From positions 124,001-188,000 of the forward strand of contig NZ_AP018678.1 of NCBI RefSeq assembly GCF_002218005.2: a DNA stretch of 64,000 nucleotides, written 5' to 3'. A program made the translations under genes and the position numbers. Shown here piece by piece: positions 1 to 8,908 of the stretch. The stretch comes from Vibrio algivorus. GTDB taxonomy: Bacteria > Pseudomonadota > Gammaproteobacteria > Enterobacterales > Vibrionaceae. The notes beneath the pieces were generated by a model. It was not told where the DNA came from, made no database searches, and was given only the letters and a program-made list of their open reading frames with translations. Positions within the stretch are counted from its first letter, which is position 1. Each line of letters begins with the position of its first letter.

Positions 1-865
1 CATCCACTTTGATATAACCGCGCTCGTTAGTTGCCACACCAGTGACATCCAAGTTAATCGCATCGGTTGCTGGATGACGACCAATTGCCCAAATTAGGGT
101 ATCAACATTTTGACTTTCACCGTTTTCTAAGTGAAGGGTAATACTACCGTCAGCTTCTTTTACGACTTCTTTAGGCACAGAATTGGTATGTAGTGTTGGG
201 CCCTCAGTGTTCATTACTTCAACTAAGGTGTCGATAATCATAGGATCGAAGCTACGTAGCGGCGATTCTTTACGAACAAATAGGTGAGTTTCAGTGCCGA
301 GTGCGCTAAGTACGCCAGCAATCTCAACCGCAATATAACCTGCGCCAACCACTGCAACGCGCTTTGGTTGCTCGTTCAGCTCGAAAAAGCCGTTTGAATC
401 AATCCCGTGCTCAGCTCCAGGAATGTTTGGAATTGTTGGGCGGCCACCGACTGCGATCAGAATATGATCGGCGGTGTATTGCTCGCCATTGACTTCAACG
501 GTTTTCTCATCAACAAATTTAGCAAAGCCACGGATAACATTGATTTTGTTATTACCTAATACGCGGTCGTAAGATTGATGAATACGGCCAATATACGCTT
601 GACGGTTTTCCACCATTTTGGCCCAGTTAAAGCTTTTTAGCTCCACATCAAAGCCGTAATCTTTTGAATACAGGTTAATCGCTTCCGCTACTTGTGCGCC
701 GTGCCACATTACTTTTTTAGGTACACAACCTACGTTGACACAAGTGCCACCAAGATCTTGAGCTTCAATCAGTGCCACTTTTGCACCGTACATAGCTGCG
801 CGGTTAGCGGATGCAATACCGCCACTACCGCCACCAATACAAATGTAATCAAAATGCGTTGTCAT
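1..865 (-). CDS. gor: Glutathione-disulfide reductase, 3' end cut by window edge
   Basis: Reduces glutathione disulfide with NADPH in the cytoplasm, keeping the thiol pool reduced. Reading the minus strand from the ATG at 865 gives MTTHFDYICIGGGSGGIAS, an FAD-binding Rossmann start, followed by GGTCVNVGC with the redox pair at Cys42 and Cys47, the same positions as in E. coli Gor. About 288 N-terminal residues are present; the family is about 450 residues, so the NADPH domain is only partly here and the dimer interface lies beyond base 1. Other pyridine-nucleotide disulfide oxidoreductases share the fold, but spacing and N-terminus fit Gor best. Its neighbour rlmJ is on the same strand 85 bases upstream. 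Confidence 0.93.
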   Translation of the reverse strand, partial: MTTHFDYICIGGGSGGIASANRAAMYGAKVALIEAQDLGGTCVNVGCVPKKVMWHGAQVAEAINLYSKDYGFDVELKSFNWAKMVENRQAYIGRIHQSYDRVLGNNKINVIRGFAKFVDEKTVEVNGEQYTADHILIAVGGRPTIPNIPGAEHGIDSNGFFELNEQPKRVAVVGAGYIAVEIAGVLSALGTETHLFVRKESPLRSFDPMIIDTLVEVMNTEGPTLHTNSVPKEVVKEADGSITLHLENGESQNVDTLIWAIGRHPATDAINLDVTGVATNERGYIKVD

Positions 866-950
866 TTTGTTCTCCGTAACCTGTTATGTCTGTCTTTATT
901 TAATGAGGGTAGCAGATGGATTATGCAACCCTGGTTTCATTTATTAATGA

Positions 951-1787
951 TTATTCTGGAACAATCCACTCAACTTTGTGGTGGCCTGTGCTTGGTGCGA
1001 TTGCCTGTTGTAGCATAGGTAAAATTTCCGTCATTTGACTTTCTAATTTCCACGGTGGGTTAATGACTATCATGCCTGATGCGGTCATACCACGCTCAAG
1101 ACTATCGGCAGATACGCCTAATTCAATTTGCAAAATGTTACGAATATCGAGTTTTTTAAGATCGGCAATCATGTCATCAATAGTATGGCGATAAACGACA
1201 GGGTACCAAATAGCATAAATACCGGTCGCCCAGCGCTTATGGCTTTGTGCAATGGCTCTCACCACATCTTGGTATTCGTGAGCCAGTTCATAAGGCGGGT
1301 CGATGAGCACTAAACCACGACGTTCTTTAGGTGGCAAGCTGGCTTTTAAATGTTCAAAACCGTCTTTTTGATGGATTCTAACCTGGCGATCGCGATGAAA
1401 CTCTTGCTCTAAAAGCGGATGATCACTGGGGTGAAGTTCTGTTAATACCATGCGGTCTTGATTGCGTAAGTGAGCACGTGCTACGCGTGGAGAACCCGGG
1501 TAGTAACGTAGTTCGTCACTATTATTGAGTTCTTTGATTGAATCTAAGTAGCTAGTCACTTCTTCAGGTAAATCTTGTCCCCAAATACGTGCGATGCCTT
1601 GTTTGTATTCACCAGTTTTTTCTGACCATTCGTGAGTTAAGTCGTAGCGGCCTACACCTGCATGCGTATCATGGTAAACGAACGGCTTATCTTTTTGTTT
1701 TAAGGCATTCAAAATTAAGCTCTGTACTATGTGTTTTACCACATCGGCATGGTTGCCAGCGTGAAAGCTGTGACGATAACTCAGCAT
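951..1787 (-). CDS. rlmJ: 23S rRNA (adenine2030-N6)-methyltransferase RlmJ
   Basis: SAM-dependent methylase that makes m6A2030 in 23S rRNA. The 278-residue product begins MLSYRHSFHAGNHADVVKH, the hallmark N-terminus of the family (E. coli 280 residues). It carries the N6-adenine methylase catalytic motif as DPPYE (LVLIDPPYELAHEY) in the middle of the chain. Start ATG at 1787 is chosen because it gives the family's conserved first residues. It may be followed by gor on the same strand, but an 85-base gap does not prove co-transcription. Family members were formerly named YhiR and linked to use of external DNA; the rRNA methylase role is the established one. Confidence 0.95.
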   Translation of the reverse strand: MLSYRHSFHAGNHADVVKHIVQSLILNALKQKDKPFVYHDTHAGVGRYDLTHEWSEKTGEYKQGIARIWGQDLPEEVTSYLDSIKELNNSDELRYYPGSPRVARAHLRNQDRMVLTELHPSDHPLLEQEFHRDRQVRIHQKDGFEHLKASLPPKERRGLVLIDPPYELAHEYQDVVRAIAQSHKRWATGIYAIWYPVVYRHTIDDMIADLKKLDIRNILQIELGVSADSLERGMTASGMIVINPPWKLESQMTEILPMLQQAIAPSTGHHKVEWIVPE

Positions 1788-1957
1788 GGTTTATCTCTTG
1801 AAATTGGGTCAATATTGCCGACCATGATACCGAATATTCTTGTGTCTTGCCTGATAAAAGAAAGCGTAAAGCAGTTTTTACTTTCAGCACCATTGAAATC
1901 TAGTGAGTTAGCCTACATTTATATCTAAAGAAAAGTTTCTAAATATAGAAGAATTAC

Positions 1958-2030
1958 TATTCCCAAAGTAATTGGAGTTGCAGTGAGGCACGCCGTCAAC
2001 AAAGCTGCAGCTTCAAGTACGAAGGGGATA
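1958..2030. repeat. Dispersed palindromic repeat, family B (copy 1)
   Basis: An imperfect inverted repeat from TATTCCCAAAGTAATTGGAG to CAAGTACGAAGGGGATA, with GTTGCAG on the left and CTGCAGC on the right. The reverse complement of 56223-56308 aligns with it almost end to end; this copy lacks about 13 central bases. It lies just upstream of prlC, and an in-frame GTG inside it (1983) could be mistaken for a start. Confidence 0.8.
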
Positions 2031-2051
2031 CACGAATTAAGGAAAGCATTC

Positions 2052-4106
2052 ATGTCTAATCCGTTACTCTCATTCGTTGAATCTAAAGATGGTTTACCCC
2101 CGTTTTCTCAAATTAAACCAGAGCATGTCCAGCCTGCGGTAGAGCAAGCGATTGCTGATTGCCGTGCCCAAGTTGAAAAAGTACTTGCTGGTGGTGAAAA
2201 GCCAACGTGGGATACTCTTTGTGAGCCATTAACAGAAACCGATGATCGTTTAAGTCGTCTTTGGTCACCGGTCAGCCATTTAAATTCGGTTCAGAATAGT
2301 GAAGAACTACGTGAAGCTTATGAAGCCTGTTTGCCATTATTGTCTGAGTACGGCACTTGGGTTGGTCAACATAAAGGACTTTATGAAGCGTATAAAGCAC
2401 TTAAAGCCAGTGATGAATTTGCTAACCTCAATACTGCGCAACAAAAATCGATCACCGATGCATTAAAAGATTTTGAATTATCGGGTATTGGTCTACCAGC
2501 TGATCAACAAAAACGTTATGGCGAAATCAGCAAGCGTTTATCTGAATTAGGTTCTAAGTTCTCGAATAATGTACTTGATGCCACCATGGGTTGGACGAAG
2601 CACATTACCGAGGAAGCGGAATTAGCCGGTATGCCAGAATCGGCAATGGCAGCGGCAAAAGCCAATGCAGAAGCGAAAGAGTTAGACGGTTGGTTACTAA
2701 CGTTAGAAATGCCATCTTACATTCCAGTAATGACTTACTGTGATAACCAGGCATTGCGCCAAGAAATGTACGAAGCCTTTGTGACTCGCGCTTCGGATCG
2801 TGGTCCTAATGCAGGTAAGTGGGATAACACAGAAGTGATGGCGGAAGAATTAAAACTTCGTCATGAAATCGCGCGTCTGCTTGGTTTTAGCTCTTATGCT
2901 GAAAAATCCCTCGCCACCAAAATGGCAGAAACCCCATCGCAAGTGATGGAGTTTTTGAATAATCTAGCTACCAAAGCCAAGCCTCAAGGTGAGCGAGAAG
3001 TGGAAGAGCTGCGCCAATTTTCTGAGCAAGAATGTGGCGTGACTGAGCTAAACCTGTGGGACATCGCATACTACAGCGAGAAACAAAAACAAAAACTGTT
3101 CCAAATTTCTGATGAAGAGCTGCGTCCATACTTCCCTGAATCAAAAGTGGTAGCTGGGCTGTTTGAAGTATTAAACCGCGTATTCGGCATGACGGTGACG
3201 GAAAAAGCGGGTGTGGACACTTGGCATGAATCGGTGAAATTCTTTGAAATCACCGATGCCAATGGCGAGCTGCGTGGTAGCTTCTACCTTGATTTATACG
3301 CCCGTGAACATAAACGTGGCGGGGCATGGATGGATGAATGCCGCGTACGTCGCACCCTTGCTGATGGCTCAGTGCAATCTCCGGTGGCTTACTTAACCTG
3401 TAACTTCAACAAGCCTGTCGGTGATAAGCCTGCGCTGTTTACTCATGATGAAGTGGTGACGTTATTCCACGAATTTGGTCACGGCATTCACCACATGCTG
3501 ACTCAAGTGGATGTGGCCGCGGTATCTGGCATCAACGGTGTGCCTTGGGATGCGGTTGAACTACCAAGCCAGTTCCTAGAAAACTGGTGTTGGGAAGAAG
3601 ACGCGCTGGCGTTCATTTCTGGTCACTATCAAACTGGTGAGCCATTACCAAAAGAAATGCTGGATAAAATGCTGGCGGCGAAGAACTTCCAATCGGCGAT
3701 GTTTATTTTGCGTCAGCTTGAATTTGGTCTGTTCGACTTCACGCTGCACTCGCAATACGATCCTGACATTGGTGCGAAAGTGCTAGAAACACTGGCAGAT
3801 GTGAAATCTAAAGTTGCAGTACTGCCAAGTCTAGAGTGGAACCGTTTCTCCCATGCCTTCAGCCATATTTTTGCTGGTGGCTACAGCGCGGGTTACTACA
3901 GCTACTTATGGGCAGAATTGCTTTCAAGCGATGCTTATTCGCGTTTTGAAGAAGAGGGGATCTTTAATCAAGAAACCGGACAAAGCTTCTTGAATAACAT
4001 CCTAGAAATGGGCGGAAGTGAAGAACCGATGGAGCTATTTAAACGCTTCCGTGGTCGTGAACCGAAAATTGATGCGCTATTGCGTCATGCGGGGATTGAA
4101 GGATAG
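2052..4106 (+). CDS. prlC: Oligopeptidase A (M3 zinc metallopeptidase)
   Basis: Cytoplasmic thimet-type oligopeptidase that degrades short peptides, including cleaved signal peptides. 684 residues from the ATG at 2052 (MSNPLLSFVESKDGLPPFSQ), close to E. coli PrlC (680). The M3 zinc site HEFGH is in TLFHEFGHGIHHML, with the third ligand expected in the following ELPSQFLENW stretch. An upstream in-frame GTG at 1983 would add 23 residues, but those are translated from a dispersed palindromic repeat; the ATG has AAGGA about eight bases upstream. It is monocistronic: a strong terminator follows at 4158. In E. coli prlC is next to rsmJ; here rsmJ is about 14 kb away. Confidence 0.95.
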   Translation: MSNPLLSFVESKDGLPPFSQIKPEHVQPAVEQAIADCRAQVEKVLAGGEKPTWDTLCEPLTETDDRLSRLWSPVSHLNSVQNSEELREAYEACLPLLSEYGTWVGQHKGLYEAYKALKASDEFANLNTAQQKSITDALKDFELSGIGLPADQQKRYGEISKRLSELGSKFSNNVLDATMGWTKHITEEAELAGMPESAMAAAKANAEAKELDGWLLTLEMPSYIPVMTYCDNQALRQEMYEAFVTRASDRGPNAGKWDNTEVMAEELKLRHEIARLLGFSSYAEKSLATKMAETPSQVMEFLNNLATKAKPQGEREVEELRQFSEQECGVTELNLWDIAYYSEKQKQKLFQISDEELRPYFPESKVVAGLFEVLNRVFGMTVTEKAGVDTWHESVKFFEITDANGELRGSFYLDLYAREHKRGGAWMDECRVRRTLADGSVQSPVAYLTCNFNKPVGDKPALFTHDEVVTLFHEFGHGIHHMLTQVDVAAVSGINGVPWDAVELPSQFLENWCWEEDALAFISGHYQTGEPLPKEMLDKMLAAKNFQSAMFILRQLEFGLFDFTLHSQYDPDIGAKVLETLADVKSKVAVLPSLEWNRFSHAFSHIFAGGYSAGYYSYLWAELLSSDAYSRFEEEGIFNQETGQSFLNNILEMGGSEEPMELFKRFRGREPKIDALLRHAGIEG

Positions 4107-4120
4107 AAAGAGCGGTTTCT

Positions 4121-4138
4121 AGTCCCTAGTTCCTAGGT
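4121..4138. repeat. CTAGTTCC-type short repeat (family C, copy 1)
   Basis: TAGTCCCTAGTTCCTAGG lies 15 bases after the prlC stop and before its terminator. The same tandem heptamer-like wording recurs after argO, around glcB/aceA, after the acyl-CoA regulator, after the PhoX gene and downstream of ftsN. Confidence 0.7.
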
Positions 4139-4157
4139 GTAGTTGCTGTAAATCGAT

Positions 4158-4190
4158 AAGCGATCAATATTTTTATTGATCGCTTTTTTT
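4158..4190 (+). terminator. Rho-independent terminator after prlC
   Basis: Perfect 11-base-pair stem AAGCGATCAAT / ATTGATCGCTT with a six-base loop, running straight into a T tract. It isolates prlC from the downstream AraC-type regulator. Confidence 0.92.
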
Positions 4191-4314
4191 GTGTCAATTT
4201 GGTCCGTTTGCTTTGAAACGATAGCGGTATTTATACTTACTTTTATCTCCGCAATTTAGGTTAAGTAATAAATTTCTTTTTATCTGATACTTGGTGGCGA
4301 AAGAGAGGAAGAGC

Positions 4315-5202
4315 GTGGATAAAAATAAACAGCAGTATCTACAGCGGATGCGTAAAGTATGCGAATACATCTACCTGCACATTGATGAGGTGATGAGTTA
4401 TGAAGCGTTAAGCCAAGTTGCTCATTTTTCGAGTTTTCATTTTCATCGTCAGTTTTCTGCCATCTTCGGCATGAGCACGACGACCTTTATAATGAAAGTA
4501 AGATTAAAACGTGCTGCCTATCAATTGGTTTTTCAGCCACATAAAAGTATTACGGATATCGCACTGGATGCGAGTTTTGATTATCTCGAATCTTTTTCAC
4601 GCGCATTTAAGCGTCACTTCAACCAATCACCGTCTCAATTTCGTCGCGAGCCACAATGGCCTGATTGGTATGAACAATTTGATAGTAAAATAGGAATTAA
4701 GATGAAAGAGATTAATAACAACGTATTACTTGATGAGATCAGTGTTAAAAATTTAGAGCAGATTGTAGTCGCCGTTAAAGAACATATTGGCTCCCCAAGT
4801 TTATTGAATAACACGATTAGTCAATTTATTGATTGGCGTAAAAAGACGACTTATTCCCCTGTTAATTCTTCGCGCACTTTCGGTATTGTGTATAACGATC
4901 CGAATAATACGCCAGCGGAACAATTCCGCTTTGATGTCTGTGGAGAAGTAAAGCAAGCCGTCGGAGATAATGACTTTGGGATCGTCGATAAAACCATTCA
5001 AGGTGGTCGATATATTCATCTGCGCCATATTGGCCCACATCATTTAATGGATAACAAAATCTATTTTATTTTTGCGCAATGGTTGCCACAGAGCGGTGAA
5101 GAATTAGCGGATGCCCCAATGTTCTTTGAGTACCAAAACTTCTTCCCTGAGGTGTCAGAGCATGAGCTTATTACGGATATTTATGTGCCGTTAAAAGATT
5201 AA
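4315..5202 (+). CDS. AraC-family regulator with GyrI-like effector-binding domain
   Basis: DNA-binding transcription factor. The first ~110 residues form the double helix-turn-helix of AraC/XylS proteins (YLHIDEVMSYEALSQVAHFS then FHRQFSAIFG, ending in the family signature SFSRAFKRHFNQSPSQFRR). The remaining ~160 residues resemble the GyrI/Rob effector-binding fold (HIGPHHLMDNKIYFIFAQWL). This order, HTH first, is that of Rob-like and multidrug-sensing regulators, so a small-molecule ligand is likely but unknown. The GTG at 4315 is chosen because AGAGGAA lies just upstream; a TTG at 4291 would add eight residues. Its 3' end overlaps the convergent argP stop by 12 bases. No target gene is evident. 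Confidence 0.8.
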   Translation: MDKNKQQYLQRMRKVCEYIYLHIDEVMSYEALSQVAHFSSFHFHRQFSAIFGMSTTTFIMKVRLKRAAYQLVFQPHKSITDIALDASFDYLESFSRAFKRHFNQSPSQFRREPQWPDWYEQFDSKIGIKMKEINNNVLLDEISVKNLEQIVVAVKEHIGSPSLLNNTISQFIDWRKKTTYSPVNSSRTFGIVYNDPNNTPAEQFRFDVCGEVKQAVGDNDFGIVDKTIQGGRYIHLRHIGPHHLMDNKIYFIFAQWLPQSGEELADAPMFFEYQNFFPEVSEHELITDIYVPLKD

Positions 5203-6066
5203 CTCTTTTGTTTTATTCGATGCCAGTAAGGTAGACAACTTATCCAACACCGAGCCGCTTTGTTGCCAATAGTGCCAATACAGTGGTACTTGAATGCCGG
5301 TATTGTGTGGAAAAATATCCACCAATTGTTCCATGATAGGCTCGGCTTGCAGCACAGGTAATAAGCCATAACCTTGGCTATGTTGTACCATGTGAACCAA
5401 ACCTTCACTGGAAGGGCAAATGTGATAGGGATAATTGGCGTGAAATCCCCATTGTTGCAGTGCTTGTTTGTGCAATTTATCTGAAGCGCCAAAAATCACC
5501 GCCGGAGCGTGTTCAAGAGCTATGCTTAGATCCCGCTTTGCAAAATAGCGTTGATAAAAATCTTCGGTGCAATAAAAGCGATATTCCATATGGCCTAAAG
5601 CGTAGCAGCGGGTGCCATTGAGTGGTTTGTCGCTGCTGCATAGACAACCGAGTACGATGCCTTCTTCTAAATGCTTCAATCCTTCACTCTGATCTTCAAT
5701 CATAATGTCGAACATCACATCGTGCTGTTGGTTGAAATCTTTGGTCGCCTTAAACCACCAAGTGGCTAAACTGTCGGCGTTGACCACAATTTTGAGTGGA
5801 TGCGATTGGACGCTGTCGCTCATTAAATGCTTGAGTTCTAATTCCATCTGTTTCACTTTAATCACATGATTGGCGAGGGCTTGACCGGTCGGAGTGAGGG
5901 ATAAGGATTTACCCCGTTGTACTAAGATTGAACCGACGCGCTGTTCTAAATTGGTGATGCGTTGCGAAATAGCCGATTGAGTAATATTGAGCTCTTGCGC
6001 CGCAGCTTCAAAACTTCTTAGTGCTGCGATTCTTTCTAAGGATTCGAGTAATTTATAATCAAACAT
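5191..6066 (-). CDS. argP: LysR-family regulator ArgP (LysG-type) of the adjacent exporter
   Basis: 291 residues with an N-terminal LysR winged helix (ALRSFEAAAQELNITQSAIS, then QRITNLEQRVG) and a C-terminal substrate-binding fold. ArgP/LysG proteins sense lysine or arginine and activate export of basic amino acids. Assignment rests on the HTH wording plus divergent placement against a LysE-family exporter 125 bases away, the classical argP-argO arrangement. Start ATG at 6066 gives MFDYKLLESLERIAALRSFE. The 3' end overlaps that of the convergent AraC-type gene. A LysG-type name would serve equally; ligand preference cannot be read from sequence. Confidence 0.87.
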   Translation of the reverse strand: MFDYKLLESLERIAALRSFEAAAQELNITQSAISQRITNLEQRVGSILVQRGKSLSLTPTGQALANHVIKVKQMELELKHLMSDSVQSHPLKIVVNADSLATWWFKATKDFNQQHDVMFDIMIEDQSEGLKHLEEGIVLGCLCSSDKPLNGTRCYALGHMEYRFYCTEDFYQRYFAKRDLSIALEHAPAVIFGASDKLHKQALQQWGFHANYPYHICPSSEGLVHMVQHSQGYGLLPVLQAEPIMEQLVDIFPHNTGIQVPLYWHYWQQSGSVLDKLSTLLASNKTKELIF

Positions 6067-6191
6067 TTCACACCTTACTTAAGTAATACTTATGATTGTT
6101 TAAAAATTTTAATTTTAACTTATGTCTTTTGTAGCGCAATATTAGCGTCTATCAAGTGTGAGCTAGCAATGACAACTAAGGATAAAAGAGC

Positions 6192-6818
6192 ATGTTAAGT
6201 GTGGCATTAAAAGGCGCGTTTGTATCAGGCAGTCTAATCGTGGCGATTGGTAGTCAGAATGCCTTTTTACTTAAATCAGGTTTGAAGAATAACTATGTGA
6301 TGTTGGTGGCGACATTATGCTTTATGGGCGATGTTCTACTGATCAGTACTGGTGTACTAGGGGTTGGTGCATTATTACAACAAGCACCTGTGATGACAGA
6401 AATGTTAACCTTATGCGGCATCGTTTTTTTATGTTGGTATGGCTTTTTATCAGCAAAATCAGCATGGTGTGGTCAAAGTCATTTGGATATCGATAATTCA
6501 GAAGTGAGCCGTAATTGGATCAAAGTGGCGCTAATGACCTTGGCGATGACTTTTTTGAATCCTCACGTTTATATTGACACGATTCTCGTACTCGGCGGCA
6601 TTACCTCATCACTTAACTTTGAAGAAAAGCGCTGGTTCTTAGTTGGGGCTTTAACTGCTTCTGCGGTTTGGTTTTATGGCGTGGCGTATGTTGCGAAAAA
6701 GTTGATCCCATTTTTTGCTAACCCGAAAACCTGGCAGATTTTAGATAGTGTGATTGCAGTGATTATGTTTTCGATCGCGGCGGGGTTGGTGAAGACGTTG
6801 TTAGTATCGAGTTCCTAG
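6192..6818 (+). CDS. argO: LysE-family basic amino acid exporter ArgO
   Basis: Inner-membrane exporter of arginine/lysine-type amino acids. 208 residues, about six hydrophobic segments, an opening GSQNAFLLKSGL and the family motif NPHVYIDT (TFLNPHVYIDTILVLGG). It is divergent from argP and should be activated by it. Oddly, the last codons and stop (VSSS then TAG) are written in the CTAGTTCC-type repeat that starts at 6811, so the natural C-terminus appears to have been replaced or extended by repeat sequence. The same tail ends the regulator at 12824. Confidence 0.9.
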   Translation: MLSVALKGAFVSGSLIVAIGSQNAFLLKSGLKNNYVMLVATLCFMGDVLLISTGVLGVGALLQQAPVMTEMLTLCGIVFLCWYGFLSAKSAWCGQSHLDIDNSEVSRNWIKVALMTLAMTFLNPHVYIDTILVLGGITSSLNFEEKRWFLVGALTASAVWFYGVAYVAKKLIPFFANPKTWQILDSVIAVIMFSIAAGLVKTLLVSSS

Positions 6819-6827
6819 TTCCTAGGA
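6811..6827. repeat. CTAGTTCC-type repeat forming the argO stop (family C, copy 2)
   Basis: GTTCCTAGTTCCTAGGA. The first CTAG contains the argO stop TAG. Confidence 0.7.
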
Positions 6828-6958
6828 GCGAGTTGCGAGGACGCTTCGCTCGAGAGCCGAAAAGAGTTTACGTGACTCGGTTCTTAGGCGCTTCGCTGCT
6901 CGTAATTCGAGTGTGGTAGGAATGTCAGTTCAGAATCTCTCAAAATGATTGGAGTCTT

Positions 6959-7004
6959 TTTCGAGCTACGAGCAGCAACGCGCCCGAGATTCCGAGCTCC
7001 GAAA
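6959..7004. repeat. CGAGCAGCG-type repeat module (family D)
   Basis: Wording TTTTTCGAGCTACGAGCAGC followed by GCGCCCGAGATTCCGAGCTC. A near-identical copy is at 7086-7120, and inverted copies lie at 6875-6911 and 39513-39560. Confidence 0.7.
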
Positions 7005-7009
7005 ATCAT

Positions 7010-7057
7010 AAAAAAAAGCTTCACCATCTCTCGCCAACAGAGAGATGAGAAGCTTTT
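7010..7057 (-). terminator. Rho-independent terminator downstream of aceA
   Basis: Long hairpin with outer stem GAAGCTTTT / AAAAGCTTC and inner stem ATCTCTC / GAGAGAT. On the minus strand it is followed by eight T residues. It probably also slows read-through from argO. Confidence 0.85.
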
Positions 7058-7085
7058 GGTTAAGGGAACTAGTTAAATATAAATC

Positions 7086-7120
7086 TTTTTCGAGCCACGA
7101 GCAGCGTAGCGCCCGAGACT
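7086..7120. repeat. CGAGCAGCG-type repeat module (family D)
   Basis: TTTTTCGAGCCACGAGCAGC then GTAGCGCCCGAGACTCT, ending nine bases before the aceA stop codon. Confidence 0.7.
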
Positions 7121-7129
7121 CTACCTCCG

Positions 7130-8743
7130 TTAAGAGAACTGATTCATCGTATTATTCTCACCTGACGCTTTCAGTGCTTGGTCTCCAGAGAAGTACTCTT
7201 TGTGATCATCACCGATATTTGAACCTGACATGTCTTGGTGTCTTACAGAAGCTAAACCTTGACGAATCTCTTTACGTTGAACGCCTGCTACGTAAGCTAA
7301 CATGCCTTGCTCACCAAAGTAGTCTTTCGCCAAGTTATCAGTTGAAAGCGCTGCAGTATGGTAAGTTGGTAGCGTGATCAAGTGGTGGAAAATCCCTGCT
7401 TGCGCCGCCGCATCACGTTGGAAACTTTGGATTTTCTCATCCGCTTCTAACGCTAGATCCGAACCGTCATACACTTGATTCATTAATTGGTCACGATCGT
7501 AAGCCGATACATCCTTACCTGCTTCTGCCCACATATCGAACACTTGTTGGCGGAAGTTTAATGTCCAGTTGAATGATGGACTATTGTTGTACACCAATTT
7601 TGCATTTGGAATTGCTTCGCGGATGCGATTTACCATGCCTGCGATTTGGCCAATATGCGGTTTTTCGGTCTCAATCCATAGTAGATCAGCGCCATTTTGC
7701 AGCGAAGTGATGCAATCAAGTACCACACGGTCTTCACCTGTGTTTGGTTTAAAGCGAACTAAGCCATTAGGAAGACGAGTCGGTTTAATCACCGCATCAC
7801 CTTGTTTTAGTACCATATCACCTGAGCTAAGTTCGCTCAGAGATTGGATCTCAACACCATCAATGTAGGCATTGTATTGGTCGGCTAGATCGCCTGGTGT
7901 TTGTGATACTGGGATTTTTTGTGTCAGGCCTGCTCCTAGTGAATCAGTACGCGCGACAATGACACCATCTTCTACGCCAAGTTCTAAGAATGCGTAGCGA
8001 ACTGCGTTGATTTTTGCCAAGAAATCCTCATGTGGTACGGTTACTTTGCCATCTTGGTGGCCACATTGTTTGGCATCTGATACTTGGTTTTCGATTTGAA
8101 TACAACATGCACCTGCTTCAATCATCTTTTTCGCCAGTAGGTAGGTCGCTTCTTCATTACCAAAGCCGGCATCGATATCGGCAATGATAGGTACCACATG
8201 AGTTTCGAAATTATCGATTTGTTTTTGTACCGCTTGAACCTTCACTTGATCGCCAGATGCTTGCGCCGCATCTAAATCTTTAAATAGATGATTTAATTCA
8301 CGCGCATCGGCTTGCTTTAAGAAGGTGTACAGTTCTTCAATTAGCATCGGCACAGAGGTTTTCTCGTGCATAGATTGGTCGGGTAGTGGGCCAAATTCAG
8401 AACGCATTGCCGCCACCATCCAACCTGAAAGGTATAAGTAACGGCCACGGGTGGTTTCAAAATGCTTTTTAATGGAAATCATTTTTTGTTGGCCGATAAA
8501 TCCATGCCAGCAACCTAAAGATTGCGTGTAGTTCGCTGGATCTTGGTCATAAGCGTCCATGTCTTCACGCATAATTTTTGCGGTAAAGCGTGCAATATCC
8601 AGCCCTGTTCGGAAACGATTTTGCAGACGCATGCGAGCCACGTATTCTGGCGTGATGGCATTCCAGGTGCCTTGGCTTTCGATGGTGTTTTGCGCATCAG
8701 TAAGTTGTTGCTTATAGCTATTTTGATCGGTTGTATTTGGCAT
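7130..8743 (-). CDS. aceA: Isocitrate lyase
   Basis: Splits isocitrate into glyoxylate and succinate, the first step of the glyoxylate shunt, needed for growth on acetate and fatty acids. 537 residues, the long form (E. coli AceA is 434). The active-site motif reads KQCGH with Cys227 where E. coli has KKCGH; the KQCGH form is typical of the long Pseudomonas-type enzymes. Start ATG at 8743 (MPNTTDQNSYKQQLTDAQNT). Malate synthase lies 165 bases upstream on the same strand, so the two could form an acetate-use operon although family C repeats lie in the gap. Confidence 0.95.
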   Translation of the reverse strand: MPNTTDQNSYKQQLTDAQNTIESQGTWNAITPEYVARMRLQNRFRTGLDIARFTAKIMREDMDAYDQDPANYTQSLGCWHGFIGQQKMISIKKHFETTRGRYLYLSGWMVAAMRSEFGPLPDQSMHEKTSVPMLIEELYTFLKQADARELNHLFKDLDAAQASGDQVKVQAVQKQIDNFETHVVPIIADIDAGFGNEEATYLLAKKMIEAGACCIQIENQVSDAKQCGHQDGKVTVPHEDFLAKINAVRYAFLELGVEDGVIVARTDSLGAGLTQKIPVSQTPGDLADQYNAYIDGVEIQSLSELSSGDMVLKQGDAVIKPTRLPNGLVRFKPNTGEDRVVLDCITSLQNGADLLWIETEKPHIGQIAGMVNRIREAIPNAKLVYNNSPSFNWTLNFRQQVFDMWAEAGKDVSAYDRDQLMNQVYDGSDLALEADEKIQSFQRDAAAQAGIFHHLITLPTYHTAALSTDNLAKDYFGEQGMLAYVAGVQRKEIRQGLASVRHQDMSGSNIGDDHKEYFSGDQALKASGENNTMNQFS

Positions 8744-8832
8744 AATGATTCCCTTCTATGTTTCGTTATCGGATAGTCAAATTGTTGCTGTCGATTTCTT
8801 ATTAGTTGTAAGTTAATTTGTGTACTTTAATT

Positions 8833-8907
8833 GGTTCCTGGTTCCTGGTTCCTAGGGCTTTGGCTTTTTCTAGCCGCGAAGCGTTACTAGGGACTAGAAA
8901 CTAGGGT
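8833..8907. repeat. CTAGTTCC-type repeat cluster (family C, copy 3)
   Basis: GGTTCCTGGTTCCTGGTTCC then TAGGG at 8833-8857, and an inverted set ACTAGGGACTAGAAACTAGG at 8886-8907. The two arms can form a stem in the gap between glcB and aceA, right after the glcB stop. Confidence 0.7.
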
Positions 8908-8908
8908 C

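Larger units (their letters stand above)
6819..7129. other. argO-aceA convergent gap filled with repeat modules
   Basis: No gene seen in these 311 bases. They hold one CTAGTTCC repeat and four CGAGCAGCG/AGCGCCCGAGA modules: an inverted pair at about 6826-6860 and 6875-6911, and direct copies at 6959-7004 and 7086-7120. The aceA terminator hairpin lies between the last two. The modules appear in both orientations and could pair with each other. Confidence 0.7.

Noticed and set aside
1983..2051. N-terminal extension of PrlC by 23 residues
   Set aside because: The added residues are encoded by a dispersed palindromic repeat, and the downstream ATG has a good ribosome site and the family's N-terminus.
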